This document shows, one piece after another, positions 8,701 through 17,296 of a stretch of 64,000 nucleotides of DNA (the first letter of the stretch is position 1; each line of letters begins with the position of its first letter). The translations under genes were made by a program, and so were the position numbers. The notes beneath the pieces are model-generated. The model was given only the letters and a program-made list of their open reading frames with translations, ran no database searches and was not told the origin of the DNA. The DNA comes from Chitinophaga chungangae (GTDB taxonomy: Bacteria > Bacteroidota > Bacteroidia > Chitinophagales > Chitinophagaceae). Location of the stretch: assembly GCF_017742215.1 (NCBI RefSeq), contig NZ_JAGHKP010000003.1, positions 864,308-928,307 on the forward strand. The letters run 5' to 3'.

Positions 8701-10763
8701 AGCTTGCCTTTTACGTCGAAGCGTGCCTGTGCGCTGGTGTCTTTAATGCTGCCTTTGGCGGAATAGGCGCCCTGTGCGAGCGCCGCTTCCGCCTCGATGC
8801 CGGTGTAGGTGTAACGGTTATAGGTAAACGAAGTAATATTGATGCCGGCTTCCACGTCCGCCTTTTGGGGATCGGTGCCACTGCCATTCACGGTAAAGCT
8901 GCCGTTGAGGTTTCCCATGGAAGTATCTCCCAATAAACGCCCCAGTTGCAGGTTGCGGGTGCCCAAGGCCATATCGTACCGGATCTTGTCCATATCCATA
9001 AAATCGGCTACCTGGCCTTTGATGTCCGCATTGCCGAGGTTGGTGCCGATCGTGAGGTCGGGTTTAAGCAGCTGCATGCCGCCGCGGATGCTGCCGTTTA
9101 CGTTCAGCGTGGCGGGCAGCGTCATGGAAGCGGGCAGGGTATTGGGCGGCAGCCACGATTCGATGCCGCTTTTGGTGCTGCGCAGCGTTACGGTGGAAAG
9201 GTCGGCCCCCATACGGCCCGGGTCGGTCACCTGGAAGGCGGTGCCTTTTACGAACAGGTAATTCTGGTCATTGTCCTTTACCTCGAAGCCGGGGATCGAA
9301 AGTTGGGCCAAACTGCCGCTTATACTGCCTTTCAGGGCGAGGCGCTTTTTCCAGAGAGGCTGAAGGGAGGGCGTAGTGCGCATTTCGGGCACAAAAAACA
9401 GGGCTTCTTTCAGCGCAACGTTCGTAGGCCGCACGGTGGCCTGTACAGCCAGTTGCCCGAGCTGGTCGGAAACGGTCGCCCAGGATTCGGTCTGCAGCTG
9501 CACGTCGGCGTCTATGCGGCTTTCGGCGGTTTGCAGCAGGAATTGCTGCAGCCGCGCTTCTTTCGGGGTGTAACGTACTTTGCCCCTGAGCGCCTTCATA
9601 TGCATGCCGCTTTTTTCTTTCAGCGCGCCGTTGCGGATGGTCAGCAGCGTGCTGTCTTCGCTGTAAACCAGGTCGTTCACGTCCAGGAACAGGCCGGTAA
9701 TGCCGAGGTGATTGTAATCCACGGCGTCTTTATAGGGTAAAGGCGGCGCCAGGTGATTGTCCATGCTGAAATTCACTTCGCGCGCCTGCACGCTTTTGGC
9801 GGCCACTTTCCAGGTATTGGGCGCGGAGGGCGTATCGGCGGGAAGGGCCGCGGCCGTGTCCATCGGTTGGAGGAAGTCCAGCGAAGCGGTGGTTTTTTCC
9901 AGCGCCAGCTCCTCGGCTTCGATCAGCGTCTGCAACAGGTCGAAACGCGCTTTGCTCAGCTTCATCGTGCCGATGCGGCCCCTGGTGTCCAGCCCGCTGC
10001 TTTCGTCGGTATACGACCAGCCGGTGTTGCGGATGGAAAGGTCGCGCACCGTGAAGTCGAAAGGCGTGGAAGAGGTATCGGTAGCGGGCGGCTCGGGCGC
10101 CGGGGGGCGGTATTGCTGCAGGATGCCGGCCTGAAGACCGTCCAGCTGGAAACTTTTCAGATGGTATTTGCCGTTTGACGGCTGGAGGATGTCGGGCAAC
10201 ATGCTCAGGCTGGCGAGGCGCACGCTGGCGAGCATGCCGCCAAGACTGTCGTTGTACCGTACGTATATGCGTTGCAGTTGTACCTCTCCGATCTCGTATT
10301 GAAGGGTGGTGCCGGATTCTTCGATCAGCGTGTCTTTTTTGTCTTCCGGCGAGCTGAACGCGTCGATGGCGAACTGGAAATTGAAACTGGAATCGCCGGC
10401 CGGTCGGTAAACGTTCACCACCGCGTCTTCCCATCGCAGCGACCTGATCTTGAGATCGTTGTTGAGCAATGCCAGCAGGTTATATTTTATGGCGAGCTCC
10501 CCGCTGGACAGCAGGGTGTCTTTCCGGGTATCGCCCACGAACACGTCTGAAAGGGTGAGGGAGTTCCACCACGAAAACCGCAGCCCGCCGATGCGCACGT
10601 CCGTTTTTAATTGTTTTTGAAGGTAAGATTCCGCTTTATCCCGCATGAAATTCTGTATTACCGGGAGCTGCAGCAGCAGGAGCAGCAATACCGGCAGCAG
10701 CAGCAAGGTTAAAACACTACCAACGATCCAGCGAATGATTTTTTTCCGGCGGAGGGTATTCAC
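5712..10763 (-). CDS. tamB: TamB: translocation and assembly module, AsmA/TamB (DUF490) family
   Basis: This 1683-aa bridge protein is anchored in the inner membrane by one N-terminal segment (about residues 12-35, leucine-rich, WIVGSVLTLLLLPVL). The rest is a very long beta-rich rod, as in TamB/AsmA-like lipid-transfer proteins. The early residues after the anchor (FMRDKAESYLQKQLKTDVRI) match the AsmA-like N-terminus. The last 300 residues carry the DUF490 signature, including MSGKLSGRATLQGT, NGKATL-type strands and SKRLFSDRLTVSVGS near the C-terminus. Its stop is one base from the tamL start, so the two are co-transcribed and probably translationally coupled. The length is above the E. coli protein (about 1260 aa), which is usual in Bacteroidota. 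Orientation and pairing make the assignment firm; the transported cargo is not deducible. Confidence 0.9.
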   Translation of the reverse strand: MNTLRRKKIIRWIVGSVLTLLLLPVLLLLLLQLPVIQNFMRDKAESYLQKQLKTDVRIGGLRFSWWNSLTLSDVFVGDTRKDTLLSSGELAIKYNLLALLNNDLKIRSLRWEDAVVNVYRPAGDSSFNFQFAIDAFSSPEDKKDTLIEESGTTLQYEIGEVQLQRIYVRYNDSLGGMLASVRLASLSMLPDILQPSNGKYHLKSFQLDGLQAGILQQYRPPAPEPPATDTSSTPFDFTVRDLSIRNTGWSYTDESSGLDTRGRIGTMKLSKARFDLLQTLIEAEELALEKTTASLDFLQPMDTAAALPADTPSAPNTWKVAAKSVQAREVNFSMDNHLAPPLPYKDAVDYNHLGITGLFLDVNDLVYSEDSTLLTIRNGALKEKSGMHMKALRGKVRYTPKEARLQQFLLQTAESRIDADVQLQTESWATVSDQLGQLAVQATVRPTNVALKEALFFVPEMRTTPSLQPLWKKRLALKGSISGSLAQLSIPGFEVKDNDQNYLFVKGTAFQVTDPGRMGADLSTVTLRSTKSGIESWLPPNTLPASMTLPATLNVNGSIRGGMQLLKPDLTIGTNLGNADIKGQVADFMDMDKIRYDMALGTRNLQLGRLLGDTSMGNLNGSFTVNGSGTDPQKADVEAGINITSFTYNRYTYTGIEAEAALAQGAYSAKGSIKDTSAQARFDVKGKLDTLNPAITARADLDRLDLFATNFTTSPLVVRSCLDAELDNLSPRRLSGFATIHKIQIADANEIYTLDSILLKADAADSVQKISLTGPFGFLTASGDFNYQTFATAAGDLITRHLEAEGTPPAPGESQWVNFNGSISIPKTLRKLLPDIELPRPMTLNGRMDTDSAFLVAQLSVPRMRYDSFRVDTLLVDVSADTTRMETHVLLGRLRHPQIPLGRTTIDVVAKDGLLDWDLAMAGRRGRRQGREQRQAQEKYKLGGLVRFAQGDSLLISLKKDLLLNQQDWNVAGDNQVVIYNGGVAYANIGLQRGQQQLLITSSPAAQGATLPDLTVALKDFRLSTVTSLIEKDTALAEGISNGEIRISGLDQTPLIDGKLTVDSLAVMGSSLGRLALDASTTADKQVQMNATIQGNDNDLRLAGTYAEQMNFQLDITSLNMKSIESLTFGNVTNMSGKLSGRATLQGTTDKPVIRGNMHFDDVAGRVTMINNYLRLPSEDLALTETGIRFNKFVIADSTGNEAVIDGEIRTTDLSSFQLNLDVNAENFMALGAQDVKNKDQFYYGPAYVDVTAQVRGTLDLPRVQMKLKLREKSEVTVMIPEEEPGIADRKGIVQFIDPAMWTDTTLRLALKKDTATTSRLKGFVISADLEVTPESTLKLVIDQTNGDFLEVKGNATLNFSMDPSSKMSLTGRYEINEGKYNMSLNQLIKREFQIEKGSTIIWNGDPMLADVNITARYDVNAVAADLIQDQIRSDDPARNRYKQKVPVEVYLKITGELLKPDIAFELDMPEKDQGVLDGQVYTRIKQINQVESELNKQVMGLLVLNRFISENPFDALDSQGGSAAEDIARSSVSKILSQQLNNLAGSLIKGFDVNFDLQSENAYTDAGSREESTNLKVDVSKRLFSDRLTVSVGSNIGISGAQTQGQTASSIIGDMSAEYMLTADGRYRVRAYQRNLTETVIQGQVVETGLTFMLIVDYNEFREIFSKTKKEKEQERLRKENK

Positions 10764-10828
10764 GTATTAATTACAGTTTATAAAGTAAAAAGGTTAAAAC
10801 ATCGCTCACTCAAATATCATACCTGCCG

Positions 10829-10836
10829 CAAAAATA
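10829..10836 (-). promoter_or_regulatory. Possible -7 box for tamB-tamL
   Basis: TATTTTTG on the minus strand matches TAnnTTTG and lies 66 bp upstream of the tamB start. No TTG is seen at the expected -33 distance, so support is limited. Confidence 0.35.
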
Positions 10837-11002
10837 AGGCTTTACGCCCTATGGTCGCGTAAAAGGCTTTTATAATCATATCTTTAGAATTGTAATAAAG
10901 TGGAAAATTGTATAATTTAGTTCCCGGTTACACATGCCCGGGATACTTTTTTGACAGCCTGGAGCGTTGTAGTAATCAGTAACCTGTTAAAACCTTACAA
11001 CC

Positions 11003-11857
11003 TTGAAAAAGATCATCGGGTTCGTCGCATTGCTCGCTGCTCCCTTTGTTGGTAAATCCCAGGACTGGCACGTTGGCGGCATCGCCGGTATCAGTAATTA
11101 TAGCGGAGACCTCTCTGAAAAACGCGTGAACTTCAGTTATACGCGGCCCATGCTGGGATTGCTGGTAAAGAAAGATATCAACCGATTTCTTACGTTACGC
11201 GCGGGCTTCACATGGGGCATGGCCGCGGCGGACGATAAGTCCAATTCGAGCCCGGCGCTTCAGCAGCGTAACCTCAGCTTCAGCTCTCATCTTTGGGAAG
11301 GCCATCTCGGCGCCGAACTGAATATTCTCGATATCGACGACAAAGGGTTTACGCCTTACGTATTCGGTGGCGTTGCGCTTTTCAGTTTTTATCCCACCGC
11401 GAAAGATTCGCTGGGCAACCGCATCCCGCTGCGCCGCCTGAGCACGGAAGGGCAGGGGCTGCCGCAGTACCCGGAAAGAGGCAATCAATATGCGCTTCAC
11501 CAGATCTCCATTCCTTTCGGCGTGGGTTTCAAATATCTTTTTACAGACCGCATTACCCTCGGGCTTGAGGTGGGCCTGCGCCCCACCTTCACCGATTACC
11601 TGGACGACGTGAGCACCACCTACATCGATCAGAACACGCTGCTGGCCGAAAGAGGGCAAACGGCGGTGGACTGGGCCTGGCGGGGCGACGAGGTGAACAA
11701 AAGCGGCGTGATCGGCAATTACCCGCCCGACGGCACGCAGCGCGGCTCGGCAAAATATAAAGACTGGTATACATTTTCAGGCATCACCGTGATGTACCGC
11801 ATCGGCGGCAGCAGCGGGCGGCGTACCACGAACTTCTCGAAGTGCTTCAAAATGTAG
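11003..11857 (+). CDS. DUF6089-like outer-membrane beta-barrel protein (TTG start)
   Basis: This 284-aa protein begins with a signal peptide (MKKIIGFVALLAAPFVGKSQ) directly after a TTG codon; no ATG lies close enough to preserve the signal peptide. The mature sequence starts with an alternating amphipathic strand (DWHVGGIAGISNYSGDL) and continues with strands typical of eight-stranded surface barrels (RFLTLRAGFTWG, FTPYVFGGVALF). It fits the DUF6089 family found near cell-envelope genes in Bacteroidota, whose function is not established. Two-thirds in, a soluble loop mentions YPERGNQYALHQ, a segment often conserved in this family. It is divergent from tamB across a 239-bp gap and is followed by a strong terminator. 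Confidence 0.7.
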   Translation: MKKIIGFVALLAAPFVGKSQDWHVGGIAGISNYSGDLSEKRVNFSYTRPMLGLLVKKDINRFLTLRAGFTWGMAAADDKSNSSPALQQRNLSFSSHLWEGHLGAELNILDIDDKGFTPYVFGGVALFSFYPTAKDSLGNRIPLRRLSTEGQGLPQYPERGNQYALHQISIPFGVGFKYLFTDRITLGLEVGLRPTFTDYLDDVSTTYIDQNTLLAERGQTAVDWAWRGDEVNKSGVIGNYPPDGTQRGSAKYKDWYTFSGITVMYRIGGSSGRRTTNFSKCFKM

Positions 11858-11933
11858 GAACATAAAATGACTTTGGCACGATGGTTGCATAAAGGTGAGT
11901 ATACACCCCCCAATCAAGTCCAAATAGAAAAGT

Positions 11934-11963
11934 AAAAGGCTGTCTTTAAAGACAGCCTTTTTT
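11934..11963 (+). terminator. Terminator after the DUF6089-like gene
   Basis: AAAAGGCTGTCTTTAAAGACAGCC followed by TTTTTT: a near-perfect hairpin with a T tract. Confidence 0.85.
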
Positions 11964-12384
11964 GTACCCGCATCTTTTCAATGCCGCAAAATATTTTATG
12001 ACGTTTTCTTTTTTGTAAAGGACGAACCGTTTTTATTTTTGCATTTCCCACCACGCAATTTTCTTCCTCTTGCACCGCATTATTTTTTCTTTTCAATATT
12101 TTTTATTGAAACCCTTACCCTATTAATATTTCATCGTTCATTTCCATCGTACGCGCGATATTTTTTCAAATATCCGTTCATTTCCATTCATCACTTTTTT
12201 TATCCGCAACGATGGATTGCATTTCCGTTCATCAGTCCGAACACTTCTTTGAAACCCGCTGTGGCAGCGGCTTCAAGGCGAAATAAAGTTCTTGGCATAC
12301 CTTTTGGATTTATGAGGGCAAGTCCGTCCGCCTTAGGCAAATAAGGGGATGAACGGACAGAAAGACCAATTAAAACAGCAGGCT
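11964..12384. other. Intergenic region with a 40-bp-spaced direct repeat
   Basis: AT-rich spacer. CGTTCATTTCCAT occurs at 12135-12147 and again at 12175-12187, and TTCCGTTCATC, a shuffled relative, at about 12224. A hairpin without a T tract (AAACCCGCTG / CAGCGGCTT) sits near 12252-12274. These may be control sites for the downstream small gene. No other ORF with support is visible. Confidence 0.35.
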
Positions 12385-12711
12385 ATGAAAAAGCTGATTC
12401 TCGTGATGCTCCTTCTCGGAGCAACCTACGCAACAACACAGGCACAGCACAGGGGCCGCGGCCACGACCGCGACCGCGGCAGACATGAGCGTTATGACGA
12501 TTGTGACGATGACCGCAGGGGAAGAGGGCATGGGCGCCACAAAAAAGTAGTGTATGTCAATCATCGCCACCGCGACTACCGCAGGTTCGACGATTGCAGC
12601 AGGGAAAGAGTAGTGGTAGTGCGTCCCGGCATACCCTTGCCCCCGCCGCTTCCGTTGCCCGTTCCACCGCGCAGGCCAAGGGTTTCAGGCGTGATTGTGT
12701 TCGGCAATTAA
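12385..12711 (+). CDS. Small secreted Arg/His/Asp-rich protein
   Basis: This 108-aa product has a signal peptide (MKKLILVMLLLGATYATTQAQ). ATG 12385 is preferred over 12349 because the upstream 12 residues are charged and would spoil it. The mature part is about 87 residues of extreme composition: alternating Arg, His, Gly and Asp to residue 60, then two Cys within DDC contexts, then a Val/Pro-rich tail (PPPLPLPVPP). Similar low-complexity exported proteins are common in Chitinophagaceae and have no assigned function. Metal or polyanion binding is a reasonable guess from the His/Asp/Arg content. It is followed by a strong terminator and so is probably monocistronic. Confidence 0.65.
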   Translation: MKKLILVMLLLGATYATTQAQHRGRGHDRDRGRHERYDDCDDDRRGRGHGRHKKVVYVNHRHRDYRRFDDCSRERVVVVRPGIPLPPPLPLPVPPRRPRVSGVIVFGN

Positions 12712-12736
12712 TTGCCGGTGTAGAGGACAATAGCCG

Positions 12737-12769
12737 AAAGGCCCCGTTTCGGAAACGGGGCCTTTTTTT
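12737..12769 (+). terminator. Terminator after the Arg/His-rich gene
   Basis: AAAGGCCCCGTTTC and GAAACGGGGCCTTT form a GC-rich perfect stem followed by a run of T. Confidence 0.9.
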
Positions 12770-12786
12770 ATTCCCCATATCCAACG

Positions 12787-12794
12787 TACTTTTG
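12787..12794 (+). promoter_or_regulatory. -7 promoter box of the UbiD-family gene
   Basis: TACTTTTG, an exact TAnnTTTG, lies between the preceding terminator and the ATG at 12819, giving a short leader of about 20 nt. Confidence 0.5.
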
Positions 12795-12818
12795 CCCATT
12801 GAACGTAAAGCTGGACCA

Positions 12819-14744
12819 ATGGCATTTAAGCATCTCAGGCATTTTATCGATACGCTGGAAAAAGCGGGGGAACTGGTGAGGATCAGTGAATATGTGAACC
12901 CGCATCTCGAAATCGCCGAAATCACCGACCGCATCAGCAAGTCGCCGGACGGCGGCAAGGCGCTGCTGTTTGAAAATACAGGGTACGACTTCCCCGTGCT
13001 CATCAACTCCATGGGAAGTTACCGTCGCATGTGCATGGCCCTCGGCGTGCAGGAGCTGGACGATGTAGCCTCCGAAATCGAGGGGCTCTTTAAAATGCTC
13101 TCCAAACCGAAAGAAAGCATCCTCGACAAACTCGCCATGCTGCCCAAGCTCAGCCAGTTCGCCTCCTGGATGCCCAAAGTGGTGAGCGGCAGGGGCGCCT
13201 GCCAGGAAGTGGTGATGACCAGCCCCGACCTCGGCAAATTGCCGGTAATGACCTGCTGGCCGCAAGACGGCGGGCCTTTTATTACCCTGCCCGTGATCCA
13301 TACCAAAGACCCGCACACCCAAAGCCGCAACGTAGGTATGTACCGCATGCAGGTGTTCGAAAAAGACATGACAGGCATGCACTGGCATAAACACAAAGTG
13401 TCCGCCAAACATTTCTCCGAATATAAAAAATTGGGCAAACGCATGCCTGTAGCTGTTATCCTCGGCGGCGACCCGGTGTACACCTATTCCGCCACCGCGC
13501 CGCTTCCCGAAAATGTGGACGAGTACATGCTGGCCGGTTTTCTCCGGAAAAAGAAAGTGGAACTGGTGAAATGTATTTCCCAGCCCGAACTGGAAGTGCC
13601 TGCGGACGCCGATTTTGTGATAGAAGGATATGTAGAGCCGGGTGAAGACCTGGTTTGGGAAGGGCCTTTCGGCGACCATACGGGGTATTATTCACTGGCG
13701 GACTGGTACCCGCGTTTTCATGTTACCGCCATCACCCACCGCAAAGACGCGGTGTATCCCTCTACCATCGTGGGCATTCCCCCGCAGGAAGACGCCTGGA
13801 TCGGGAAAGCCACGGAAAGGATCTTCCTGGCGCCGATCAAAATGACGCTGGTGCCGGAGATCGTGGATATGGAAATGCCCGTGGAGGGCGTATTTCACAA
13901 TCTCGTGATCGCGCAGATACAGAAAGATTACCCCGGCCAGGCGCAGAAAGTGATGAATGCCATGTGGGGCGCGGGACAGATGATGTTCAATAAGATCCTC
14001 GCGGTAACGGACACCGGCACCCGCATAAATGATTATAAATCCCTCGCGCAATACGCGTTTAAAAATCTGAACCCGGCGACCGATATCTATTTCAGCCAGG
14101 GCCCGATGGACGTGCTCGACCATTCCTGCTCACGCATGGGTTTCGGCGGGAAAATGTGCATCGACGGTACCGCGCGCCTGCCCGAAGAAACAGACGACCG
14201 TTTCGATACTGCCGCTTTTACGCCCGATGTGAACGTAGCCACGCTGCAGGCTGCTTTCCCTGAAATAAAAGCCGTCAATACTTCGCTGCTGAAGCTGGAC
14301 ATTCCCTGCATCGTAATCGCAGTGGAAAAGAACCGCCGCAACCACCTGCGCGAGCTGCACCCGCAACTCTACGCGCAGCCAGGTATGGAAGGCATTAAAA
14401 TGGTGCTGTACGTGGAACATACGGTAGACCCGCACGACCTGCCCTCCGCGCTCTGGCGTTTCTGCAATAACCTCGATCCGAAACGAGACAACTTCCTCGC
14501 AGAGCGGCCTTCCAGCCGTCACGCGCATAAAGCGACCGCCTGCATGGGCCTCGACGGTACGATCAAAACCAAAGAGCACGACGATTTTCAGCGGGACTGG
14601 CCGAACATTATCGTGGCAGACGACGCCACGATCAAAGCCATCGACGAAAAATGGAATAAGCTGGGGCTCGGAGCGTTTTTGGCTTCGCCTTCCTTAAAAT
14701 ATAAGCAACAGATCTACGGGCACGGGGCTGTGGTAGACCTGTGA
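12819..14744 (+). CDS. UbiD-family decarboxylase (menaquinone-type or related aromatic acid)
   Basis: This 641-aa enzyme belongs to the UbiD family, which uses prenylated FMN to remove carboxyl groups from aromatic or unsaturated acids. ATG 12819 is chosen because it follows a promoter box and gives the standard start (MAFKHLRHFIDTLEKAGELV). The open frame extends 75 codons further up through the terminator, which is not plausible. Family landmarks are present: SRNVGMYRMQVFEKD, the conserved GEDLVWEGPFGDHTGYYS segment with the catalytic Glu region, TIVGIPPQEDAWIGKATERIF, and AMWGAGQMMFNK. Length and sequence resemble the long UbiD paralogues that Bacteroidota use for menaquinone, but the substrate cannot be proven from sequence. 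No ubiX-like prenyltransferase is present in the window. Confidence 0.85.
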   Translation: MAFKHLRHFIDTLEKAGELVRISEYVNPHLEIAEITDRISKSPDGGKALLFENTGYDFPVLINSMGSYRRMCMALGVQELDDVASEIEGLFKMLSKPKESILDKLAMLPKLSQFASWMPKVVSGRGACQEVVMTSPDLGKLPVMTCWPQDGGPFITLPVIHTKDPHTQSRNVGMYRMQVFEKDMTGMHWHKHKVSAKHFSEYKKLGKRMPVAVILGGDPVYTYSATAPLPENVDEYMLAGFLRKKKVELVKCISQPELEVPADADFVIEGYVEPGEDLVWEGPFGDHTGYYSLADWYPRFHVTAITHRKDAVYPSTIVGIPPQEDAWIGKATERIFLAPIKMTLVPEIVDMEMPVEGVFHNLVIAQIQKDYPGQAQKVMNAMWGAGQMMFNKILAVTDTGTRINDYKSLAQYAFKNLNPATDIYFSQGPMDVLDHSCSRMGFGGKMCIDGTARLPEETDDRFDTAAFTPDVNVATLQAAFPEIKAVNTSLLKLDIPCIVIAVEKNRRNHLRELHPQLYAQPGMEGIKMVLYVEHTVDPHDLPSALWRFCNNLDPKRDNFLAERPSSRHAHKATACMGLDGTIKTKEHDDFQRDWPNIIVADDATIKAIDEKWNKLGLGAFLASPSLKYKQQIYGHGAVVDL

Positions 14745-14780
14745 GCGGCGCAGGCGGTGCTCAGGGAATGGAAATAGAGA

Positions 14781-14819
14781 ATGATACAAATCGCCGAGAA
14801 GATGATACGAATCGGCGAG
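14781..14819 (+). repeat. Two tandem operator-like repeats
   Basis: ATGATACAAATCGCCGAG at 14781 and ATGATACGAATCGGCGAG at 14802 are 18-bp copies with two mismatches, spaced by 21 bp (two helical turns), just upstream of the small secreted protein gene. Confidence 0.45.
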
Positions 14820-14886
14820 CGGATTAAAGGGGCGTTAATTATTTTTAGAGCGTTGAACCCACATTAACCCTCTAAAAATCTATCTC

Positions 14887-15243
14887 ATGAAAAAAAGAAC
14901 TTCCCTTTTTATTGCCGCCATCATTCTCAGCTGCGGTTTTAGCCTGAACGCAACTTCCGGCCTCAAAAAGGCTGATCCCGCACCGGCCCTGCATGCGCCC
15001 GCTTTTGCATGGAGTTTTACATATGCTTTCGGCGCTGGCCCCATATCCGGCTTAAGCTGGTCCGGCGATTATTTATATGTTTCTTCCGGCAGCTACGTGG
15101 TGTATTCCGCGAACGGGTATGGATTCCTCACACCGTCTACCCCGGTGTATTGCAGCGCCCTGGATAATGCCAATACATATGTGCAGGTGGCGCCGGGCGG
15201 CGGCAGCGGTAGCGTATCTTACTATGATTTTATGGAATATTAG
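14887..15243 (+). CDS. Small exported protein of unknown function
   Basis: The product is 118 aa. The signal peptide is clear (MKKRTSLFIAAIILSCGFSLNA; the Cys is not in a lipobox context). The mature 95 residues are rich in Ser, Gly, Tyr and Ala, carry a single Cys, and end in a GGGSGSVSYYDFMEY tail. This composition suggests a beta-structured surface or matrix peptide. No family was recognised. It stands alone between the UbiD gene and a terminator, with a pair of 18-bp direct repeats 70 bp upstream, and may be separately regulated. Confidence 0.6.
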   Translation: MKKRTSLFIAAIILSCGFSLNATSGLKKADPAPALHAPAFAWSFTYAFGAGPISGLSWSGDYLYVSSGSYVVYSANGYGFLTPSTPVYCSALDNANTYVQVAPGGGSGSVSYYDFMEY

Positions 15244-15370
15244 CAACACATTTTTTCCGCATTGCGTAAATACATTTACCGAATTCATAAATGATTCGGG
15301 TGCGGCCGCGCTACTTTTGTGGCTCGCGCAATATAGCCGAGCTTTACAATAATTGAGTTGGTCGTACATG

Positions 15371-15405
15371 AAAACGGCGCCTTGTTCAGGGCGCCGTTCT
15401 TTTTA
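15371..15405. terminator. Bidirectional terminator between the small gene and prfC
   Basis: AACGGCGCC and GGCGCCGTT pair around an 8-nt loop, with TTTTT on the + side and TTTT on the - side. It stands 16 bp past the prfC stop. Confidence 0.8.
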
Positions 15406-15420
15406 TGTGGAAGTCTTCTG

Positions 15421-17004
15421 TTACTTATGGATCTCGGAAGTGAAATGGAACTCGATGTCCGGGTTGTTGGCCCTTTCCGTATTCAGGTACCATTCGCTTT
15501 GCGCGAGGTAAACGAGATGACCGTCTTTATCCTGCACCACGTTGGCGCCTTTGAAGCGGATGAATTCCTCCAGCTTTTGTTTCGGGCCGGTGATCCAGCA
15601 GGCTTTGTAGAACGGGAGGGTGTTGAACTGGCAAGAAGCGCCGTATTCCTGCAGCAGGCGGTACTGGATCACTTCAAACTGCAGGTCGCCCACGCAGCCG
15701 ATGATCTTGCGGTTGCCGTTGTGCTGGGTGAACAGCTGCGCAACGCCTTCGTCCGTAAGCTGTGAAATGCCTTTTTCCAGCTGTTTGGTTTTCATCGGGT
15801 CTTTATTCACCAGTTCTTTGAACAACTCGGGCGAGAAACTGGGGATGCCGGTGAAATAGAAGTTTTCGCCTTCGGTGAGCGTATCGCCGATCTTGAAGTT
15901 GCCGGTGTCGAAAAGGCCTACCACGTCGCCGGGGAAGGCATCGTCCACGATATTTTTTTCACGCGCCAGGAAGCTGTAGGGGTTGGCGAAGCGCACGTCT
16001 TTATCGAGGCGCACGTGATGATAGAATTTATTCCGCTCGAACTTGCCGGAGCATACACGGAGAAACGCGATGCGGTCGCGGTGGCGCGGGTCGAGGTTGG
16101 CGTGGATCTTGAACACGAAACCGGAGAACTTATCTTCGCCGACCTGCACGGTACGGGTGCTCGATTCGCGGTCGCGCGGGGTGGGGGCGATTTCCACGAA
16201 CGTGTCCAGCAGGTCTTTCACGCCGAAGTTGTTCACAGCGCTGCCGAAAAATACGGGCGCCAGTTTGCCTTCGAGGTAAGGCTGTTTGTCGAACTCGTCG
16301 TACACGCCTTCGATCAGTTCCACATCGTTGCGCAGCTGCGCGGCGTCTTGTGCGTTGAACAGCTCGTCTATCTGCGGGCTGCCGAGGTCGGCCATCGGCA
16401 CGATGTCATCGTCCGTCGCTTTGCGGTTGGCCGCGAAAGACACGAAACTTTTATCATAAAGATTATAAACGCCTTTGAAATCTTTACCGCCGTTGATCGG
16501 CCAGCTGAGCGGGCGTACGCGGATGTTGAGCAGTTCTTCCAGTTCGTCCAGCAGGTCGAAAGGATTTTTGCCGTCGCGGTCGAGTTTGTTCACGAAAATG
16601 ATCACGGGCGTATCGCGCATGCGGCATACTTCCATGAGTTTTTTGGTCTGTTCTTCCACGCCTTTCACGCAGTCGATCACCAGCACCACGCTGTCTACCG
16701 CGGTGAGGGTACGGTAGGTGTCTTCCGCAAAGTCTTTGTGACCGGGCGTATCGAGCAGGTTCACGAGAATGTCGCGGTATTCGAAGGTCATCACGGAGGT
16801 GGCCACGGAGATGCCGCGCTGCCGTTCGATCTCCATGAAATCGGAGGTAGTATGTTTTTTGATCTTGTTGGACTTTACCGCGCCCGCCGTCTGGATGGCG
16901 CCGCCGAACAGGAGGAATTTCTCCGTAAGGGTGGTTTTGCCGGCATCCGGGTGGGCGATGATGGCGAAGGATTTCCTTTTGTTGATCTCGTTTGTATATT
17001 TCAT
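15421..17004 (-). CDS. prfC: Peptide chain release factor 3
   Basis: This 527-aa translational GTPase removes RF1 or RF2 from the ribosome after peptide release. G1 is AHPDAGKT (residues 17-24), switch II is DTPGHKDF (85-92) and G4 is NKLD (139-142). The RF3-specific features follow: [10 protein letters not shown]-like linker, the [20 protein letters not shown] domain II and a C-terminal domain with [13 protein letters not shown]. Length matches the family (about 529). Start ATG 17004 is the conserved one ([19 protein letters not shown]). A UAG stop codon lies two bases upstream and belongs to the last of five tandem mini-ORFs filling the leader. The arrangement suggests translational coupling or autoregulation of RF3, described separately. 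Confidence 0.95.
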   Translation of the reverse strand: MKYTNEINKRKSFAIIAHPDAGKTTLTEKFLLFGGAIQTAGAVKSNKIKKHTTSDFMEIERQRGISVATSVMTFEYRDILVNLLDTPGHKDFAEDTYRTLTAVDSVVLVIDCVKGVEEQTKKLMEVCRMRDTPVIIFVNKLDRDGKNPFDLLDELEELLNIRVRPLSWPINGGKDFKGVYNLYDKSFVSFAANRKATDDDIVPMADLGSPQIDELFNAQDAAQLRNDVELIEGVYDEFDKQPYLEGKLAPVFFGSAVNNFGVKDLLDTFVEIAPTPRDRESSTRTVQVGEDKFSGFVFKIHANLDPRHRDRIAFLRVCSGKFERNKFYHHVRLDKDVRFANPYSFLAREKNIVDDAFPGDVVGLFDTGNFKIGDTLTEGENFYFTGIPSFSPELFKELVNKDPMKTKQLEKGISQLTDEGVAQLFTQHNGNRKIIGCVGDLQFEVIQYRLLQEYGASCQFNTLPFYKACWITGPKQKLEEFIRFKGANVVQDKDGHLVYLAQSEWYLNTERANNPDIEFHFTSEIHK

Positions 17005-17296
17005 TTCTACTTGTTCGTCTTTTTCAGTTGTGAAATGGAACTTCGCGAAGCGCTTCGTTTCATTTCTACTTGTTCGTCTTTTTCAGTTGTGAAATGGAAC
17101 TTCGCGAAGCGCTTCGTTTCATTTCTACTTGTTCGTCTTTTTCAGTTGTGAAATGGAACTTCGCGAAGCGCTTCGTTGCATTTCTACTTGTTCGTCTTTT
17201 TCAGTTGTGAAATGGAACTTCGCGAAGCGCTTCGTTGCATTTCTACTTGTTCGTCTTTTTCAGTTGTGAAATGGAACTTCGCGAAGCGCTTCGTTT
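17002..17296 (-). repeat. Five tandem 59-bp repeats in the prfC leader
   Basis: Units begin at 17002, 17061, 17120, 17179 and 17238, with a partial sixth (CATTT) at 17297. They are almost identical; the only visible variation is TTTCAT versus TTGCAT at the unit junction. Each unit contains overlapping perfect palindromes CGAAGCGCTTCG and CTTCGCGAAG, which would form alternative hairpins in the RNA. The first three bases of the array are the prfC start codon (complement). Confidence 0.95.

Noticed and set aside
12594-12818. N-terminal extension of the UbiD-family protein
   Set aside because: The extra 75 codons run back through a strong terminator and a promoter box and into the preceding gene; the family N-terminus begins at 12819.
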